Notes: generated from the sequence alone by a model not told the origin. A stretch of DNA of 64,000 nt from an uncultured Agromyces sp. (GCA_913053875.1 CAJXGN010000012.1:18869-82868); one strand, 5' to 3'; shown: positions 46,473 to 59,677, numbered from the stretch's first letter. Numbers and translations: made by a program.

Positions 46473-47137
46473 TCCGCCGCATCGGAGCACTTGTGGGCGC
46501 CGCGGCGCTCGCACTGGCGTTGGCCGGCTGCGCCGATCAGGGCACGGATGCCACGCCCACCGACCTCCCCACGGGCACGATCGGCGCGGCCCACCTCGAC
46601 GACCTCGCGCTCGTCGTGGGCGACGGCGACATCCGCGTCGAGGCGTGGGTCGACCCGTTCTGCCCGCACTGCGCACTGTTCGAGGACGCCGCCGGCGACG
46701 TGCTCGCCGAGCTGGTGGACGACGGCACGATCACCTACGCGATCCACCCGATGAACTTCCTCGACCGCTCGAGCGAGACGGCCTACTCGTCGCGTGCCGG
46801 CTCGGCGATGACGTGCGTCGCCGCCGACGAGCCCGACGCCCTGCTGCCGATGGTCGCCGCGGTGTTCGAGAACCAGCCGTCGGATGCCGCGGGGCTGGAC
46901 GACGACGCGCTCGCATCGCTCGCCGCCGATTCCGGCGCACCGGGCGCCGCGGACTGCATCGCCGCGAACACCTACGTCGACTGGGTGCAGGCGGTGAACG
47001 ACGCGGCACTGAACGGCCCGATCGAGGGCGCCGAGATCGAGCGCATCGAGGGCACGCCGACGCTGCTCGTCGACGGCGCGGTCTACACCGGCGAGTTCGA
47101 CGCCGACGAGGTGCGCGCCTTCATCACCGGCGGCTGA
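46469..47137 (+). CDS. DsbA/thioredoxin-fold lipoprotein
   Basis: Exported lipoprotein of 222 residues. The signal peptide ends in LALAGC with the lipidated Cys near residue 21. A thioredoxin-like fold holds the active site FCPHC near 65 and the cis-proline region IEGTPTLLVDG near 193. It may form or reduce disulfides outside the membrane. GTG at 46469 overlaps the nusB stop, so it is co-translated with nusB, which is an odd partner. Its last 55 bases overlap the end of the convergent glycosyltransferase gene. Confidence 0.85.
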   Translation: MIRRIGALVGAAALALALAGCADQGTDATPTDLPTGTIGAAHLDDLALVVGDGDIRVEAWVDPFCPHCALFEDAAGDVLAELVDDGTITYAIHPMNFLDRSSETAYSSRAGSAMTCVAADEPDALLPMVAAVFENQPSDAAGLDDDALASLAADSGAPGAADCIAANTYVDWVQAVNDAALNGPIEGAEIERIEGTPTLLVDGAVYTGEFDADEVRAFITGG

Positions 47138-48450
47138 GTCCGTTCGGACGCCCCCGCTCGGGCTCCCGCGTCGGCTGCGCGTCGCTCGACGAGCGCGAGC
47201 GTGTGCGCGACGACCTCGCGCGGGCCGTCGTGCGCGCGTAGCGCGCGGCCGATCGCCGCGGCGCGCTCCCGGTAGCGCGGGTCGTCGCAGAGCCGTCGCC
47301 ACGCGCGCAGGATCGCACGCGGCTTCGGCGTGCCGGTACGCAGGTCGATACCCGCGCCGGCCCAGCCGACCCGCGCGGCGATGACCGGCTTGTCGATGTC
47401 GCCGCCGGCGACGATGAGCGGAACGCCATGGGTGAGCGCGGCGAGCACACCGCCCCACCCGCCGTTCGTGATCATCGCGTCGAGCCGCGGGAGCAGCGCC
47501 GAGTAGTCGACGAGCCCCGCGACGTGCGCGTTCGGCAGGGCCGGGAACGGCAGCTCCGGCGCGTCGGCCCGGCCCGTCGTGGCCACGATCGACACCGGTT
47601 GGCGCCCCAGGGCCGCGAACGTCGGCCGGATCAGGTCGTCCGGGTCGACGTTGAGCGTGCCCTGGCTCACGTGCACGATCGGCCGGTCGTCGGGCAGGTC
47701 GGCCCACCACGCCGGCGGTGCCGGCCGGATCGACCCGGTGGGCGCGAGGGCGCCCACGAACTCGACGCGGACGGGCCACGAGCTGCGGGGGAACTCGAGT
47801 TCGGGCACCCCGGACGCGCAGACCAGGTCGGGGGAGTGCCAGGCCGCGTCGAGCGGCGCGTCGGTCGGCGGCAGGCCGAACGCCGCGCGCTGGGCGTCGT
47901 ACGCCCGCCGCACGCCGCGCGAGAACGTCTCCAGCGCCGCGAAGAGCACGCGGTCGCGGAGGCGTCCGAGCGGACCGGTCGCCGGGAGCAGCGGGAGGCT
48001 CGGCGGGGGCAGCTCCGGGGTCGGCATCGAGAGCGGGACGATGCTCACGGTGACCGACGGGGTGCCGAGGCGTTCCGCCACGAGGTGCGTGCCGAGGCTG
48101 AGCCCATCGGCCACGATGACGTCCCACGGGCGCGCCGCGAACGCGCGGGCGAGGTCGTCGCCCTGCGCCGCCCCGGTGCCGACGAACAGGTGCTCGACGT
48201 TCGCGAGCAGCTGGCGCGGACCTTCGCGACCGCGGAGCGCGGGGAACGTGGCGGCGAGGTCGAGTTCGTCGAAGTCCGGGGCGGACTGCCAGGGCACCAC
48301 CTCAGCGCCGAGGGCCGCGAACCGCTCGGCGTAGGCACGGCCGGTGTAGACGCGCACGGCGTGGCCCGCCTCGACGAAGGCCTCGGCCACCGCGGCCAGC
48401 GGTGCGACATGCCCGGCGAAGGGCATCACCGCGATCATGACGTCTGCCAT
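47083..48450 (-). CDS. UGT-like (GT1 family) glycosyltransferase
   Basis: Protein of about 455 residues with the two-domain GT-B layout of macrolide/flavonoid glycosyltransferases. The N-terminal PFAGHVAPLAAVAEAFVEAGH binds the acceptor side. The C-terminal domain holds VSQGTLNVDPDDLIRPTFAAL and the donor-site MITNGGWGGVLAALTHGVP region. The last 30 residues are low-complexity and overlap the convergent lipoprotein gene. ATG at 48450 is the start; ATG at 48438 is an alternative. It interrupts the common nusB-pyrR neighbourhood, so it may be an accessory gene. Acceptor and sugar are unknown. Confidence 0.82.
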   Translation of the reverse strand: MADVMIAVMPFAGHVAPLAAVAEAFVEAGHAVRVYTGRAYAERFAALGAEVVPWQSAPDFDELDLAATFPALRGREGPRQLLANVEHLFVGTGAAQGDDLARAFAARPWDVIVADGLSLGTHLVAERLGTPSVTVSIVPLSMPTPELPPPSLPLLPATGPLGRLRDRVLFAALETFSRGVRRAYDAQRAAFGLPPTDAPLDAAWHSPDLVCASGVPELEFPRSSWPVRVEFVGALAPTGSIRPAPPAWWADLPDDRPIVHVSQGTLNVDPDDLIRPTFAALGRQPVSIVATTGRADAPELPFPALPNAHVAGLVDYSALLPRLDAMITNGGWGGVLAALTHGVPLIVAGGDIDKPVIAARVGWAGAGIDLRTGTPKPRAILRAWRRLCDDPRYRERAAAIGRALRAHDGPREVVAHTLALVERRAADAGARAGASERTQPPVMKARTSSASNSPV

Positions 48451-48501
48451 GGGGTCATTGGAGCACGGCACGGGCCGCCGGCGCCAGAGCGCGGCGTCAG
48501 G

Positions 48502-48549
48502 TAGGATCGACGAAACCGACATCCTTTGAAGTCCGTCCCGTGAGGCGGA
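48502..48549 (+). promoter_or_regulatory. pyr operon promoter and PyrR-binding leader hairpin
   Basis: TAGGAT at 48502-48507 is a candidate -10 box. The leader hairpin at 48532-48549 has stem TCCG-CC/GG-CGGA with one bulged T and loop CGTGA. This fits the PyrR-binding loop consensus (CNGNGAGG core). The ribosome site AAGGGAG begins two bases later, so bound PyrR could block translation of pyrR and the downstream genes when UMP is high. Confidence 0.65.
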
Positions 48550-48562
48550 GAAGGGAGTCTGC

Positions 48563-49105
48563 ATGGCTGTGCGCCCCGTGCTGCAGCAGGCCGACATCGA
48601 ACGCGCGCTCACGCGCATCGCCCACGAGATCCTCGAGTCCAATCGCGGCGCCGACGACCTCGTCATCCTCGGCATCCCGACGCGCGGCGTGATCCTCGCC
48701 GCTCGTATCGCCGAGATCATCCGTCGCATCGAGCCGAATGCCCCGGAGGCCCTGGCCGGCTCGCTCGACGTGACCATGTACCGCGACGACCTGTCGCACA
48801 CGCGCACCCGCACGCCCGCACCCACCGACGTACCCGTCGGCATCGACGACCGCACCGTCGTGCTCGTCGACGATGTGCTCTACTCGGGCCGCACCATACG
48901 CGCCGCACTCGACGCGCTGGCCGACATCGGCCGGCCCCGTGCGGTGCGCCTGGCCGTGCTCGTCGACCGCGGTCACCGCGAGTTCCCGATCCGCGCCGAC
49001 TTCGTCGGCAAGAACCTGCCGAGCGCCGCGAGCGAGCGCATCAACGTGCACCTGCGCGAGGTCGACGGGGAAGACGGCGTGTCGATCGAGGGGGGCGTGC
49101 GATGA
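48563..49105 (+). CDS. pyrR: Pyrimidine regulatory protein PyrR (uracil phosphoribosyltransferase fold)
   Basis: Protein of 180 residues that senses UMP and binds pyr mRNA, often with uracil phosphoribosyltransferase activity. The PRPP-binding loop is [16 protein letters not shown] near residue 98. [11 protein letters not shown] near 37 and [10 protein letters not shown] near 72 are conserved. ATG at 48563 follows AAGGGAG. It leads the pyr operon and overlaps pyrB by four bases. Confidence 0.96.
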   Translation: MAVRPVLQQADIERALTRIAHEILESNRGADDLVILGIPTRGVILAARIAEIIRRIEPNAPEALAGSLDVTMYRDDLSHTRTRTPAPTDVPVGIDDRTVVLVDDVLYSGRTIRAALDALADIGRPRAVRLAVLVDRGHREFPIRADFVGKNLPSAASERINVHLREVDGEDGVSIEGGVR

Positions 49106-50055
49106 GGCACCTGCTCTCCACCCGCGACCTCGGCCGCGAGCAGGCGATCGAGCTGCTCGACATCGCCGAGGACATGGCCGCCGTGCAGCAGCGAGAGGTG
49201 CGCAAGCTCCCGACGCTGCGCGGGCGCACGGTCGTGAACCTGTTCTTCGAGGACTCCACGCGCACGCGCGTCTCGTTCGAGGCCGCCGCCAAGCGGCTCT
49301 CCGCCGACGTCATCACGTTCAGCGCGAAGGGCTCCAGCGTGTCGAAGGGCGAGAGCCTGAAGGACACGGCGCAGACGCTGCAGGCGATCGGTGCCGACGC
49401 GGTCGTGGTGCGCCACCAGGCATCCGGCGCCCCCCAGACCCTCGCGACGAGCGGCTGGATCGACGCGGGCGTCGTGAACGCCGGCGACGGCACCCACGAG
49501 CATCCGACCCAGGCGCTGCTCGACGCGTTCACCATGCGCCGCCGCCTGCACGGCGACGCCTCGCGCGGTCGCGGCCTCGACGGCGCGCGGGTCGTGATCG
49601 TCGGCGACGTGCTGCACTCGCGCGTGGCCCGCTCGAACGTCTGGCTGCTCGACGCGCTGGGCGCGGAGGTCACGCTCGTCGCCCCGCCCACGCTGCTGCC
49701 GGTCGACGTCTCGGCGTGGCCCGCGCGGGTCGGCTACGACCTCGACGCGGCGATCGACTCGGGCCCCGACGCGGTCATGATGCTGCGCGTGCAGGCCGAG
49801 CGCATGCACGCCGCGTTCTTCCCCAACAGTCGCGAGTACTCCCGCACCTGGGGGCTCGACGACGCCCGGTTCGCGCGACTGCCGCGGACTACGATGGTCA
49901 TGCATCCGGGGCCGATGAACCGGGGTTTCGAGATCGCGGCGTCGGCCGCCGACTCGGCCCAGTCCACGGTGCTCGAACAGGTTGCGAACGGAGTTTCGGT
50001 GAGAATGGCTGCCCTGTACCTGCTGCTGTCCGGTGAGCGGGAGGAGGCGGCGTGA
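49102..50055 (+). CDS. pyrB: Aspartate carbamoyltransferase catalytic subunit
   Basis: Enzyme of 317 residues that condenses carbamoyl phosphate and aspartate. The carbamoyl phosphate site is [13 protein letters not shown] near residue 49, and [11 protein letters not shown] is near 134. MLRVQAERM near 230 and [12 protein letters not shown] near 267 complete the aspartate side. No pyrI regulatory subunit is present, as usual with a following pyrC. Start and stop both overlap neighbours by four bases. Confidence 0.97.
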   Translation: MRHLLSTRDLGREQAIELLDIAEDMAAVQQREVRKLPTLRGRTVVNLFFEDSTRTRVSFEAAAKRLSADVITFSAKGSSVSKGESLKDTAQTLQAIGADAVVVRHQASGAPQTLATSGWIDAGVVNAGDGTHEHPTQALLDAFTMRRRLHGDASRGRGLDGARVVIVGDVLHSRVARSNVWLLDALGAEVTLVAPPTLLPVDVSAWPARVGYDLDAAIDSGPDAVMMLRVQAERMHAAFFPNSREYSRTWGLDDARFARLPRTTMVMHPGPMNRGFEIAASAADSAQSTVLEQVANGVSVRMAALYLLLSGEREEAA

Positions 50056-51371
50056 GCCGCACGCTCATCCGCGGCGCGACCCTGGTCGACGGCACGCGGG
50101 GCGACCTGCTGCTCGATGACGGGCGCATCGCCGAGATCGGTTCGGTGACGGATGCCGCGGGCGCGACGGTCATCGACGCCGACGGCCTCCTGGCCCTGCC
50201 CGGCCTCGTCGACCTGCACACGCACCTGCGTGAGCCCGGGTTCGAGCAGAGCGAGACCGTGCTCACCGGCAGCCGCGCGGCGGCCGCGGGCGGCTACACC
50301 GCCGTGTTCCCGATGGCGAACACGTCGCCGGTCGCCGACACCGCGGGCGTGGTCGAGCAGGAGCTCCGCCTCGGCGAGGACGCCGGATACGTCACCGTGC
50401 AGCCGATCGGCGCCGTGACGGTGGGCCTCGCGGGGGAGCGGCTCGCCGAGCTCGGCGCGATGGCCGCGTCGCGGGCGAAGGTGCGCGTGTTCTCCGACGA
50501 CGGCCTGTGCGTCTGGGACCCGCTGCTCATGCGCCGGGCGCTGGAGTACGTGAAGGCGTTCGACGGCGTCATCGCGCAGCACGCCCAGGAACCGCGCCTG
50601 ACCGAGGGCGCGCAGATGAACGAGGGCGCGCTGTCGGGCGAGCTCGGCCTGCGCGGCTGGCCCGCGGTCGCCGAGGAGGCGATCATCGCGCGCGACGCGC
50701 TGCTCGCCGAGCACGTCGGCAGCCGCCTGCACGTGTGCCACCTCTCCACCGCGGGTTCCGTCGAGGTCGTGCGGTGGGCGAAGGCCCGAGGCATCCGCAT
50801 CACGGCCGAGGTCACGCCGCACCACCTGCTGCTCACCGACGACCTCGTCGCCAGCTACGACGCCCGCTACAAGGTCAACCCGCCGCTGCGCACCGCCGAG
50901 GACGTGGAGGCGCTGCGCGACGCGCTGGCCGACGGCACGATCGACATCGTCGCGACCGACCACGCCCCGCACCCCGCCGAGTCGAAGGAGTGCGAGTGGG
51001 ATGCCGCGGCGAACGGCATGGTCGGGCTCGAGTCCGCCCTGTCGGTCGTGCACGAGGCCATGGTCGAGACCGGCCGGTTCGGCTGGGCGGACGTGGCGCG
51101 CGTGATGTCGGCCGCGCCGGCGAGCATCGGCAGCCTGGCCGGCCACGGGCACGCGCTCGAAGCGGGCGCGCCCGCCGAGCTCGCGCTCTACGACCCTGAG
51201 GTGCGCGCCGAGTTCGGCGTCGGCTCGCTCGCGGGCCGCAGCCGCAACTCGCCCTACCTCGGCAGCACCCTGCCGGGGCGCGTGGTCGCGACGTTCCACC
51301 GCGGCGTGCCCACGGTGCTCGACGGCCAGGTGCGTCCGGCCGACGAGGTCGCGGGAGGTGCCCGTGGATAA
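50052..51371 (+). CDS. pyrC: Dihydroorotase
   Basis: Zinc amidohydrolase of 439 residues that closes carbamoyl aspartate to dihydroorotate. The metal motif is [12 protein letters not shown] near residue 53; [12 protein letters not shown] near 231 and VATDHAPHP near 300 carry further ligands. It is the long (type I) form normally paired with pyrB. GTG at 50052 overlaps pyrB. The 3' end overlaps the next gene by eight bases. Confidence 0.96.
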   Translation: MSRTLIRGATLVDGTRGDLLLDDGRIAEIGSVTDAAGATVIDADGLLALPGLVDLHTHLREPGFEQSETVLTGSRAAAAGGYTAVFPMANTSPVADTAGVVEQELRLGEDAGYVTVQPIGAVTVGLAGERLAELGAMAASRAKVRVFSDDGLCVWDPLLMRRALEYVKAFDGVIAQHAQEPRLTEGAQMNEGALSGELGLRGWPAVAEEAIIARDALLAEHVGSRLHVCHLSTAGSVEVVRWAKARGIRITAEVTPHHLLLTDDLVASYDARYKVNPPLRTAEDVEALRDALADGTIDIVATDHAPHPAESKECEWDAAANGMVGLESALSVVHEAMVETGRFGWADVARVMSAAPASIGSLAGHGHALEAGAPAELALYDPEVRAEFGVGSLAGRSRNSPYLGSTLPGRVVATFHRGVPTVLDGQVRPADEVAGGARG

Positions 51372-51915
51372 CTACGCGATCGGCGGCATCGTCGTCGTCG
51401 GCATCGTCATCGTGGTCGTCGCGCTCATGCTGTGGTCGTGGCGCGGCCGCCGTCGGCGCGACGCGGGCATCGTCGACCACCCGCAGCCCGTTGAGCCGGG
51501 CGCGCTCGTGCTCGAGGCGCCCGTCATGCACGTGGCGACCACGCCGCACCGGCGCCCGGTCGAGCGACTCGCCCCGCGCGGACTCGGATTCCGCGCCGCC
51601 GGGCGCATCGAGGTGCGCGCCGACGGCGTGCTGCTCGACCTGGCCGGCGAGGCGCCCGTCTACCTGCCCGCCGACGCGCTCGTCGAGGTGACGACCGCGA
51701 GCTGGGCGATCGACCGCGGCGTGGAGCCCGAGGGGCTCATCTCCGTCGCCTGGCGTGCGGGTACGACCGACGCCGACGCGGCACCCGACGACCTCGTCGT
51801 CGACACCTATCTCAGGGCCCAGCGGGTCGGCGACGCCACCCGCATCGTCGAGGCCCTCAGCACACTCGCCGGGGCCGCGACGGCCACCGGCGGCGACAAC
51901 GGAAGCGAGGCCTGA
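51364..51915 (+). CDS. Membrane protein with PH-like outer domain, inside the pyr operon
   Basis: Protein of 183 residues. One membrane segment at about residues 5-24 ([20 protein letters not shown]) is followed by a basic RGRRRR stop and a soluble domain of about 130 residues with a beta-rich pattern ([23 protein letters not shown] in part). The soluble domain resembles PH-like families found in actinobacterial pyr operons. GTG at 51364 is preferred because GGAGG lies five bases upstream; a GTG at 51358 is also in frame. It sits between pyrC and carA with tight coupling. A regulatory or transport role in pyrimidine metabolism is conjecture. Confidence 0.7.
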   Translation: MDNYAIGGIVVVGIVIVVVALMLWSWRGRRRRDAGIVDHPQPVEPGALVLEAPVMHVATTPHRRPVERLAPRGLGFRAAGRIEVRADGVLLDLAGEAPVYLPADALVEVTTASWAIDRGVEPEGLISVAWRAGTTDADAAPDDLVVDTYLRAQRVGDATRIVEALSTLAGAATATGGDNGSEA

Positions 51916-51916
51916 C

Positions 51917-53070
51917 ATGGCGATCCCCGGGAAGGACGCGGGACCTGCGGTCCTCGTGCTCGAGGACGGCACCCGATACGCCGGACGCGCCTACGGCGCG
52001 ACCGGCCGCACGCTCGGCGAGGCGGTGTTCGCCACCGGCATGACCGGCTACCAGGAGACGCTGACCGACCCGTCGTACGCGGGCCAGATCGTGCTCATGA
52101 CGGCGCCGCACATCGGCAACACCGGTGCGAACGACGAGGACATGGAGTCCTCGCGCATCTGGGTGTCGGGCTACGTGGTGCGCGACCCCTCCCGCGTGGT
52201 GTCGAACTTCCGCGCCCAGCGCAGCCTCGACGACGACCTCGTCGCGGGCGGCGTGGTCGGCATCAGCGGCATCGACACGCGGGCGGTCACCCGTCACATC
52301 CGCGCCGACGGCGCCATGCGCGCGGGCATCTTCTCGGGGGCGGACGCGTCGCTCACCGACGACGAGCAGCTCGCCCTCGTGCGCGGCGGCGAGGAGATGA
52401 CCGGCCGGAACCTCTCCGGCGCGGTCTCGACGGCCGACGGCTACTCACTGGACGCCGAGGGCGAGCGGATCGGCTCCGTCGCCGTGCTCGACCTGGGCGT
52501 GAAGACGTCCACCCTCCGGTACCTCGCCGAGCGCGGCTTCGACGTGCACGTGCTGCCGCAGACCGTGACCGTCGAGGAGCTGCTCGCGCTGGCGCCCGAC
52601 GCGCTCTTCTTCTCGAACGGGCCCGGCGACCCCGGGGCATCCGATCACCATGTGGAGCTGCTGCGCGCCGCCCTGCGCACCGGACTGCCGTACTTCGGCA
52701 TCTGCTTCGGCAACCAGCTGCTCGGGCGCGCGCTCGGCTTCGGCACCTACAAGCTGCCGTTCGGTCACCGCGGCATCAACCAGCCCGTGCTCGACCGCGC
52801 CACCGGCCGCGTCGAGATCACCGCGCACAACCACGGGTTCGCGGTCGACGCGCCCCGCGAGGGCGTGACCGAGTCGAGCGAGGGCTTCGGCCGCGTCGAG
52901 GTCAGCCACATCGACCTCAACGACGACGTCGTCGAGGGCCTCAACTGCCTCGACATCCCCGCGTTCTCGGTGCAGTACCACCCCGAGTCGGCGGCCGGCC
53001 CGCACGACGCGAACTACCTCTTCGACCGGTTCCGCGACATGGTCATCGCGAGCAAGGAGAACGGCAACTG

Positions 53071-53071
<1 letters not shown>
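51917..53071 (+). CDS. carA: Carbamoyl-phosphate synthase small subunit
   Basis: Glutaminase subunit of 384 residues. The N-terminal domain has [18 protein letters not shown] near residue 41. The class I amidotransferase triad is Cys in [13 protein letters not shown] near 262 and His/Glu in [12 protein letters not shown] near 357. It makes ammonia for carB. ATG at 51917 is near the stop of the previous gene, and its stop overlaps carB. Confidence 0.97.
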
Positions 53072-56355
<3,284 letters not shown>

Positions 56356-56356
56356 G

Positions 56357-57223
56357 GTGGCATCGTTCGGCACACGGCTGGGGGAGTCGTTCGACCGGTT
56401 CGGCCGGCTCTGCGTGGGCATCGACCCGCACGCCGGGCTGCTCGACGCGTGGGGGCTCCCGGAGTCGGGCGCGGGCGTGCGCGAGTTCGGCCTGCGGGTC
56501 GTCGACGCCATGGCCGGGCGCGCCGGCATCTGCAAGCCGCAGGTGGCCTTCTTCGAGCGGTTCGGCTCGGCGGGCATCGCCGGGCTCGAGCGCGTGCTCG
56601 CCGAGGCGCGCGGCGCGGGCATCCTCGTCATCGCCGACGCCAAGCGCGGTGACATCGACTCGACCATGGACGCCTACGCTCGCGCGTGGCTCGAGCCCGG
56701 TTCGCCGCTCGAGGCCGACGCGCTGACCGTGAACCCGTTCCAGGGCCTCGGCGCGCTGGCCGGCACGCACCGCCTCGCCGAGCGGCACGAGAAGGGCCTG
56801 TTCGTGCTCGCCGCGACCTCCAACCCCGAGGCCGCCGCGATCCAGCGCTCGGTGCTCCAGCAGGGCAGCCGCGAGGGGTCGACGGTCTCGGCCGCGATCT
56901 GCTCGGGCGTCGCGACCTGGAACGCCGAGGAGCCGGATGCGGGCGAACAGGCGTTCGGCTCGACCGGCGTGGTGATCGGGGCGACCGTCGACCTGCGGGC
57001 CGCGGGCATCGACCCGGACGACGCGTCGTCCCCGCGCACCCCGGTGCTCGCGCCCGGGTTCGGCCACCAGGGTGCCGAGCTCGCCGACCTGCGAGACACG
57101 TTCGGGGCGCTCGCCGCCGGCGTGATCGCCAACGAGTCGCGGTCGATCCTCGCGGCCGGCCCCGACGGCATCCGCGACGCGATCGCACGTCGCGCCGAGG
57201 CGACGGCGGTGGCCCGTGGCTGA
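56357..57223 (+). CDS. pyrF: Orotidine 5'-phosphate decarboxylase (type 2)
   Basis: Decarboxylase of 288 residues that yields UMP. The catalytic Asp-Lys-Asp cluster is in IADAKRGDIDSTM near residue 93, the signature of the long actinobacterial/type 2 form. LCVGIDPHAGLL near residue 17 and APGFGHQGAE near 234 bind substrate. GTG at 56357 starts one base after the carB stop. It overlaps the gmk start by eight bases. With no pyrD here, dihydroorotate oxidation must be encoded elsewhere. Confidence 0.95.
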   Translation: MASFGTRLGESFDRFGRLCVGIDPHAGLLDAWGLPESGAGVREFGLRVVDAMAGRAGICKPQVAFFERFGSAGIAGLERVLAEARGAGILVIADAKRGDIDSTMDAYARAWLEPGSPLEADALTVNPFQGLGALAGTHRLAERHEKGLFVLAATSNPEAAAIQRSVLQQGSREGSTVSAAICSGVATWNAEEPDAGEQAFGSTGVVIGATVDLRAAGIDPDDASSPRTPVLAPGFGHQGAELADLRDTFGALAAGVIANESRSILAAGPDGIRDAIARRAEATAVARG

Positions 57224-58139
57224 GCCCGTCCGCAGCGGCCCGCCGGCCCCGCCCGACGTCGATCGCGTCGCCGCCTCGCGCGCCGCGGTCGCGGCCCGGC
57301 GCGCCCGAGCGGCCGTGAAGGCGTCCGTCGCCGACGGCAGCCGCAGCCCGCTCGACGTGCTCCGCGTCGCGTTCGAGGACGCGTCCACGCCAGAGGCCAC
57401 GCTGCGGACGACCGAGTTCCTCACGTCGGTGCCCGCGATCGGCGAGACCAAGCGCGTGCGCATCATGCGCGACCTCGGCATCGCCGACGCGAAGCGCCTC
57501 GGAGGGCTCGGACGCCGCCAGCGTCTCGCGCTGCGCGCCTTCCTGGCTGACTGGATCGCCGCGCACGGCGGCGTCGGCAACCGGCTCGTGGTGCTCGCCG
57601 GTCCGACCGCGGTCGGCAAGGGCACCGTGGCCTCGTACATCCGCCGCCACCACCCCGAGGTCATGCTCTCGGTGTCGGCCACGACGCGTGCGCCGCGCCC
57701 CGGCGAGGTCGAGGGGCAGAGCTACTACTTCGTCGACGACGCCGAGTTCGACCGGCTGGTGGCCGACGACGAACTGCTCGAGTGGGCGGTCGTGCACAAC
57801 GCGCACCGCTACGGCACCCCGAAGGCACCCGTGCAGCGCGCGATCGCCGAGGGCAACAGCGTGCTGCTCGAGATCGACATCCAGGGTGCGCGGTCGGTTC
57901 GGCGTGCGATGCCCGAGGCGACGCTCATCTTCCTGCTGCCGCCGACGTGGGACGAACTGGTGCGACGGCTGGTCGGCCGGGGCACGGAATCGCCCGCCGA
58001 GCAGCAGCGCCGCCTCGAGACGGCCCGGGTCGAACTGGCGGCGGTCGACGAGTTCGACCACACGGTCGTGAACCACGACGTCGCCGAGGCCGCGCAGAAC
58101 GTCGTAGACTTGATGCGGCCTCGGGCCCGGCGGGCGTGA
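57216..58139 (+). CDS. gmk: Fusion of mIHF-type nucleoid protein and guanylate kinase
   Basis: One frame of 307 residues. Residues about 20-118 match the actinobacterial integration host factor m[13 protein letters not shown] near 26, [20 protein letters not shown] near 68 and the [15 protein letters not shown] helix near 95 that forms part of its DNA-binding unit. Residues about 122-307 are guanylate kinase: P-loop [11 protein letters not shown] near 127, [21 protein letters not shown] near 152 (in part) and [12 protein letters not shown] near 219. GMP to GDP is the kinase reaction. In mycobacteria mihF and gmk are separate adjacent genes. No stop or shift separates the parts here. GTG at 57216 overlaps pyrF by eight bases. 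Confidence 0.93.
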   Translation: MAEPVRSGPPAPPDVDRVAASRAAVAARRARAAVKASVADGSRSPLDVLRVAFEDASTPEATLRTTEFLTSVPAIGETKRVRIMRDLGIADAKRLGGLGRRQRLALRAFLADWIAAHGGVGNRLVVLAGPTAVGKGTVASYIRRHHPEVMLSVSATTRAPRPGEVEGQSYYFVDDAEFDRLVADDELLEWAVVHNAHRYGTPKAPVQRAIAEGNSVLLEIDIQGARSVRRAMPEATLIFLLPPTWDELVRRLVGRGTESPAEQQRRLETARVELAAVDEFDHTVVNHDVAEAAQNVVDLMRPRARRA

Positions 58140-58206
58140 GCCTGCCCGCATCCACGATCTTCCGCGCACACGTCCGCGCGACCCACGCACCCAGAAGGAG
58201 CACGCC

Positions 58207-58464
58207 ATGGCAGACAAGCTGACCGGCATCATCGACCCGCCCATCGACGACCTGCTGTCGAAGGTCGAGTCGAAGTACGCACTCGTCATCTTCGCCTCCA
58301 AGCGCGCGCGCCAGATCAACGACTACTACGCCGACCTGCACGAGGGCAGCCTGTTCGACAACGTCGGCCCGCTGGTCGACTCGACGATCGACGACAAGCC
58401 GCTGTCGGTGGCGCTGCACGAGATCAACGAGGACAAGCTCAAGATCACCCCGGCCGGCGAGTAG
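58207..58464 (+). CDS. rpoZ: DNA-directed RNA polymerase omega subunit
   Basis: Small subunit of 85 residues that stabilises RNA polymerase. [20 protein letters not shown] near residue 13 and [10 protein letters not shown] near 32 are the omega signature, followed by the acidic [16 protein letters not shown] at 58207 follows AGAAGGAG. The gmk-rpoZ-coaBC-metK order is standard in actinobacteria. Confidence 0.96.
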   Translation: MADKLTGIIDPPIDDLLSKVESKYALVIFASKRARQINDYYADLHEGSLFDNVGPLVDSTIDDKPLSVALHEINEDKLKITPAGE

Positions 58465-58487
58465 CCGGCAGCGTCGAGGTTGCGCCG

Positions 58488-59672
58488 TTGAACGTCGTCG
58501 TCGGCATCACCGGCGGCATCGCCGCGTACAAGGCCGTCGGCGTCGTGCGCGAGCTCGTGCTCGCCGGGCACGACGTGCACGTCGTGCCCACCGAGTCGGC
58601 GCTGCGCTTCGTCGGGCGACCGACCCTCGAGGCGATCAGTCGCAACCCGGTGCACGACGAGCTCTACGAGGGCGTCGCCGAGGTGCGGCACGTCGCCATC
58701 GGCCAGGCCGCCGACCTCATCGTCATCGCACCGGCCACCGCGAACACCATCGCCCGCCTCGCCGCGGGCCTCGCCGACGACCTGCTCGGCAACACCGTCC
58801 TCGCGTCGGAAGCTCCGCTCGTCATCGCGCCCGCCATGCACACCGAGATGTGGCGCAACCCCGCCACGCAGGCGAACATCGCGACACTCCGCGCTCGCGG
58901 CGTGACGATCGTCGGCCCCGCGGTCGGCCAACTCACCGGCGCCGACAGCGGGCCGGGCCGCATGGAGGAGCCGCCGGCGATCGTGTCGGCCGCACTCGCA
59001 CGGGTGGCGGCACCGGTCGGCGACCTCGCGGGGCGCCGTGTCGTCGTGACCGCGGGCGGCACCCGGGAGCCGCTCGACCCGGTGCGCTTCCTCGGCAACC
59101 GCTCGAGCGGCCGCCAGGGCGTCGCGATCGCCGACGCGGCGCGTGCCCGCGGCGCGGAGGTCACCCTCATCGCCGCGAACCTCGAGGTCGACGGGCCCGA
59201 CGGATGCGACGTGCGGGACGTCTCCACCGCCGAGGAGCTGCGTGCCGCTGTGCGCGAGGCCGCGGCTGGCGCCGACGTCGTCGTCATGGCCGCCGCGGTG
59301 GCCGACTACCGGCCGGCCACGGTCAGCGAGCAGAAGCTGAAGAAGGACGACTCGGGCGACGGGCTGACCCTGGAGCTCGTGCGCAATCCCGACATCCTCG
59401 CCGAGCTCGGCCACGAGCCGCACGAGGGCACGCTGCTCGTGGGCTTCGCCGCCGAGACCGAGCCCGACGACGACCGCCTGCTCGAGGTGGCGCGCGCCAA
59501 GCGCGAGGCGAAGGGCTGCGACCTGCTCGTCGTCAACCGCGTGGGCTGGAGCGAGGGCTTCGGCACGCCCGACAACGCGGTCGTCGTCATCGGCGCCGGC
59601 GGCGAGGTCGTCACACGCGTTCACGGGGACAAGCTGTCGGTGGCGCACGGCATCCTCGACATGGTTGTCTGA
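58488..59672 (+). CDS. coaBC: Bifunctional phosphopantothenoylcysteine decarboxylase/phosphopantothenate--cysteine ligase
   Basis: Coenzyme A enzyme of 394 residues. The N-terminal flavoprotein CoaC half (about 1-180) has VVGITGGIAAYK, HVAIGQAADLIVIAPATANT and APAMHTEMWRNPA. The C-terminal CoaB half (about 185-394) has VTAGGTREPLDPVRFLGNRS and the KKDDSGDGLTLELVRNPDIL region, each cited in part. The start is TTG at 58488 after GAGG; no ATG or GTG lies nearer the conserved N-terminus. A hairpin follows the gene. Confidence 0.95.
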   Translation: MNVVVGITGGIAAYKAVGVVRELVLAGHDVHVVPTESALRFVGRPTLEAISRNPVHDELYEGVAEVRHVAIGQAADLIVIAPATANTIARLAAGLADDLLGNTVLASEAPLVIAPAMHTEMWRNPATQANIATLRARGVTIVGPAVGQLTGADSGPGRMEEPPAIVSAALARVAAPVGDLAGRRVVVTAGGTREPLDPVRFLGNRSSGRQGVAIADAARARGAEVTLIAANLEVDGPDGCDVRDVSTAEELRAAVREAAAGADVVVMAAAVADYRPATVSEQKLKKDDSGDGLTLELVRNPDILAELGHEPHEGTLLVGFAAETEPDDDRLLEVARAKREAKGCDLLVVNRVGWSEGFGTPDNAVVVIGAGGEVVTRVHGDKLSVAHGILDMVV

Positions 59673-59677
59673 GACCG

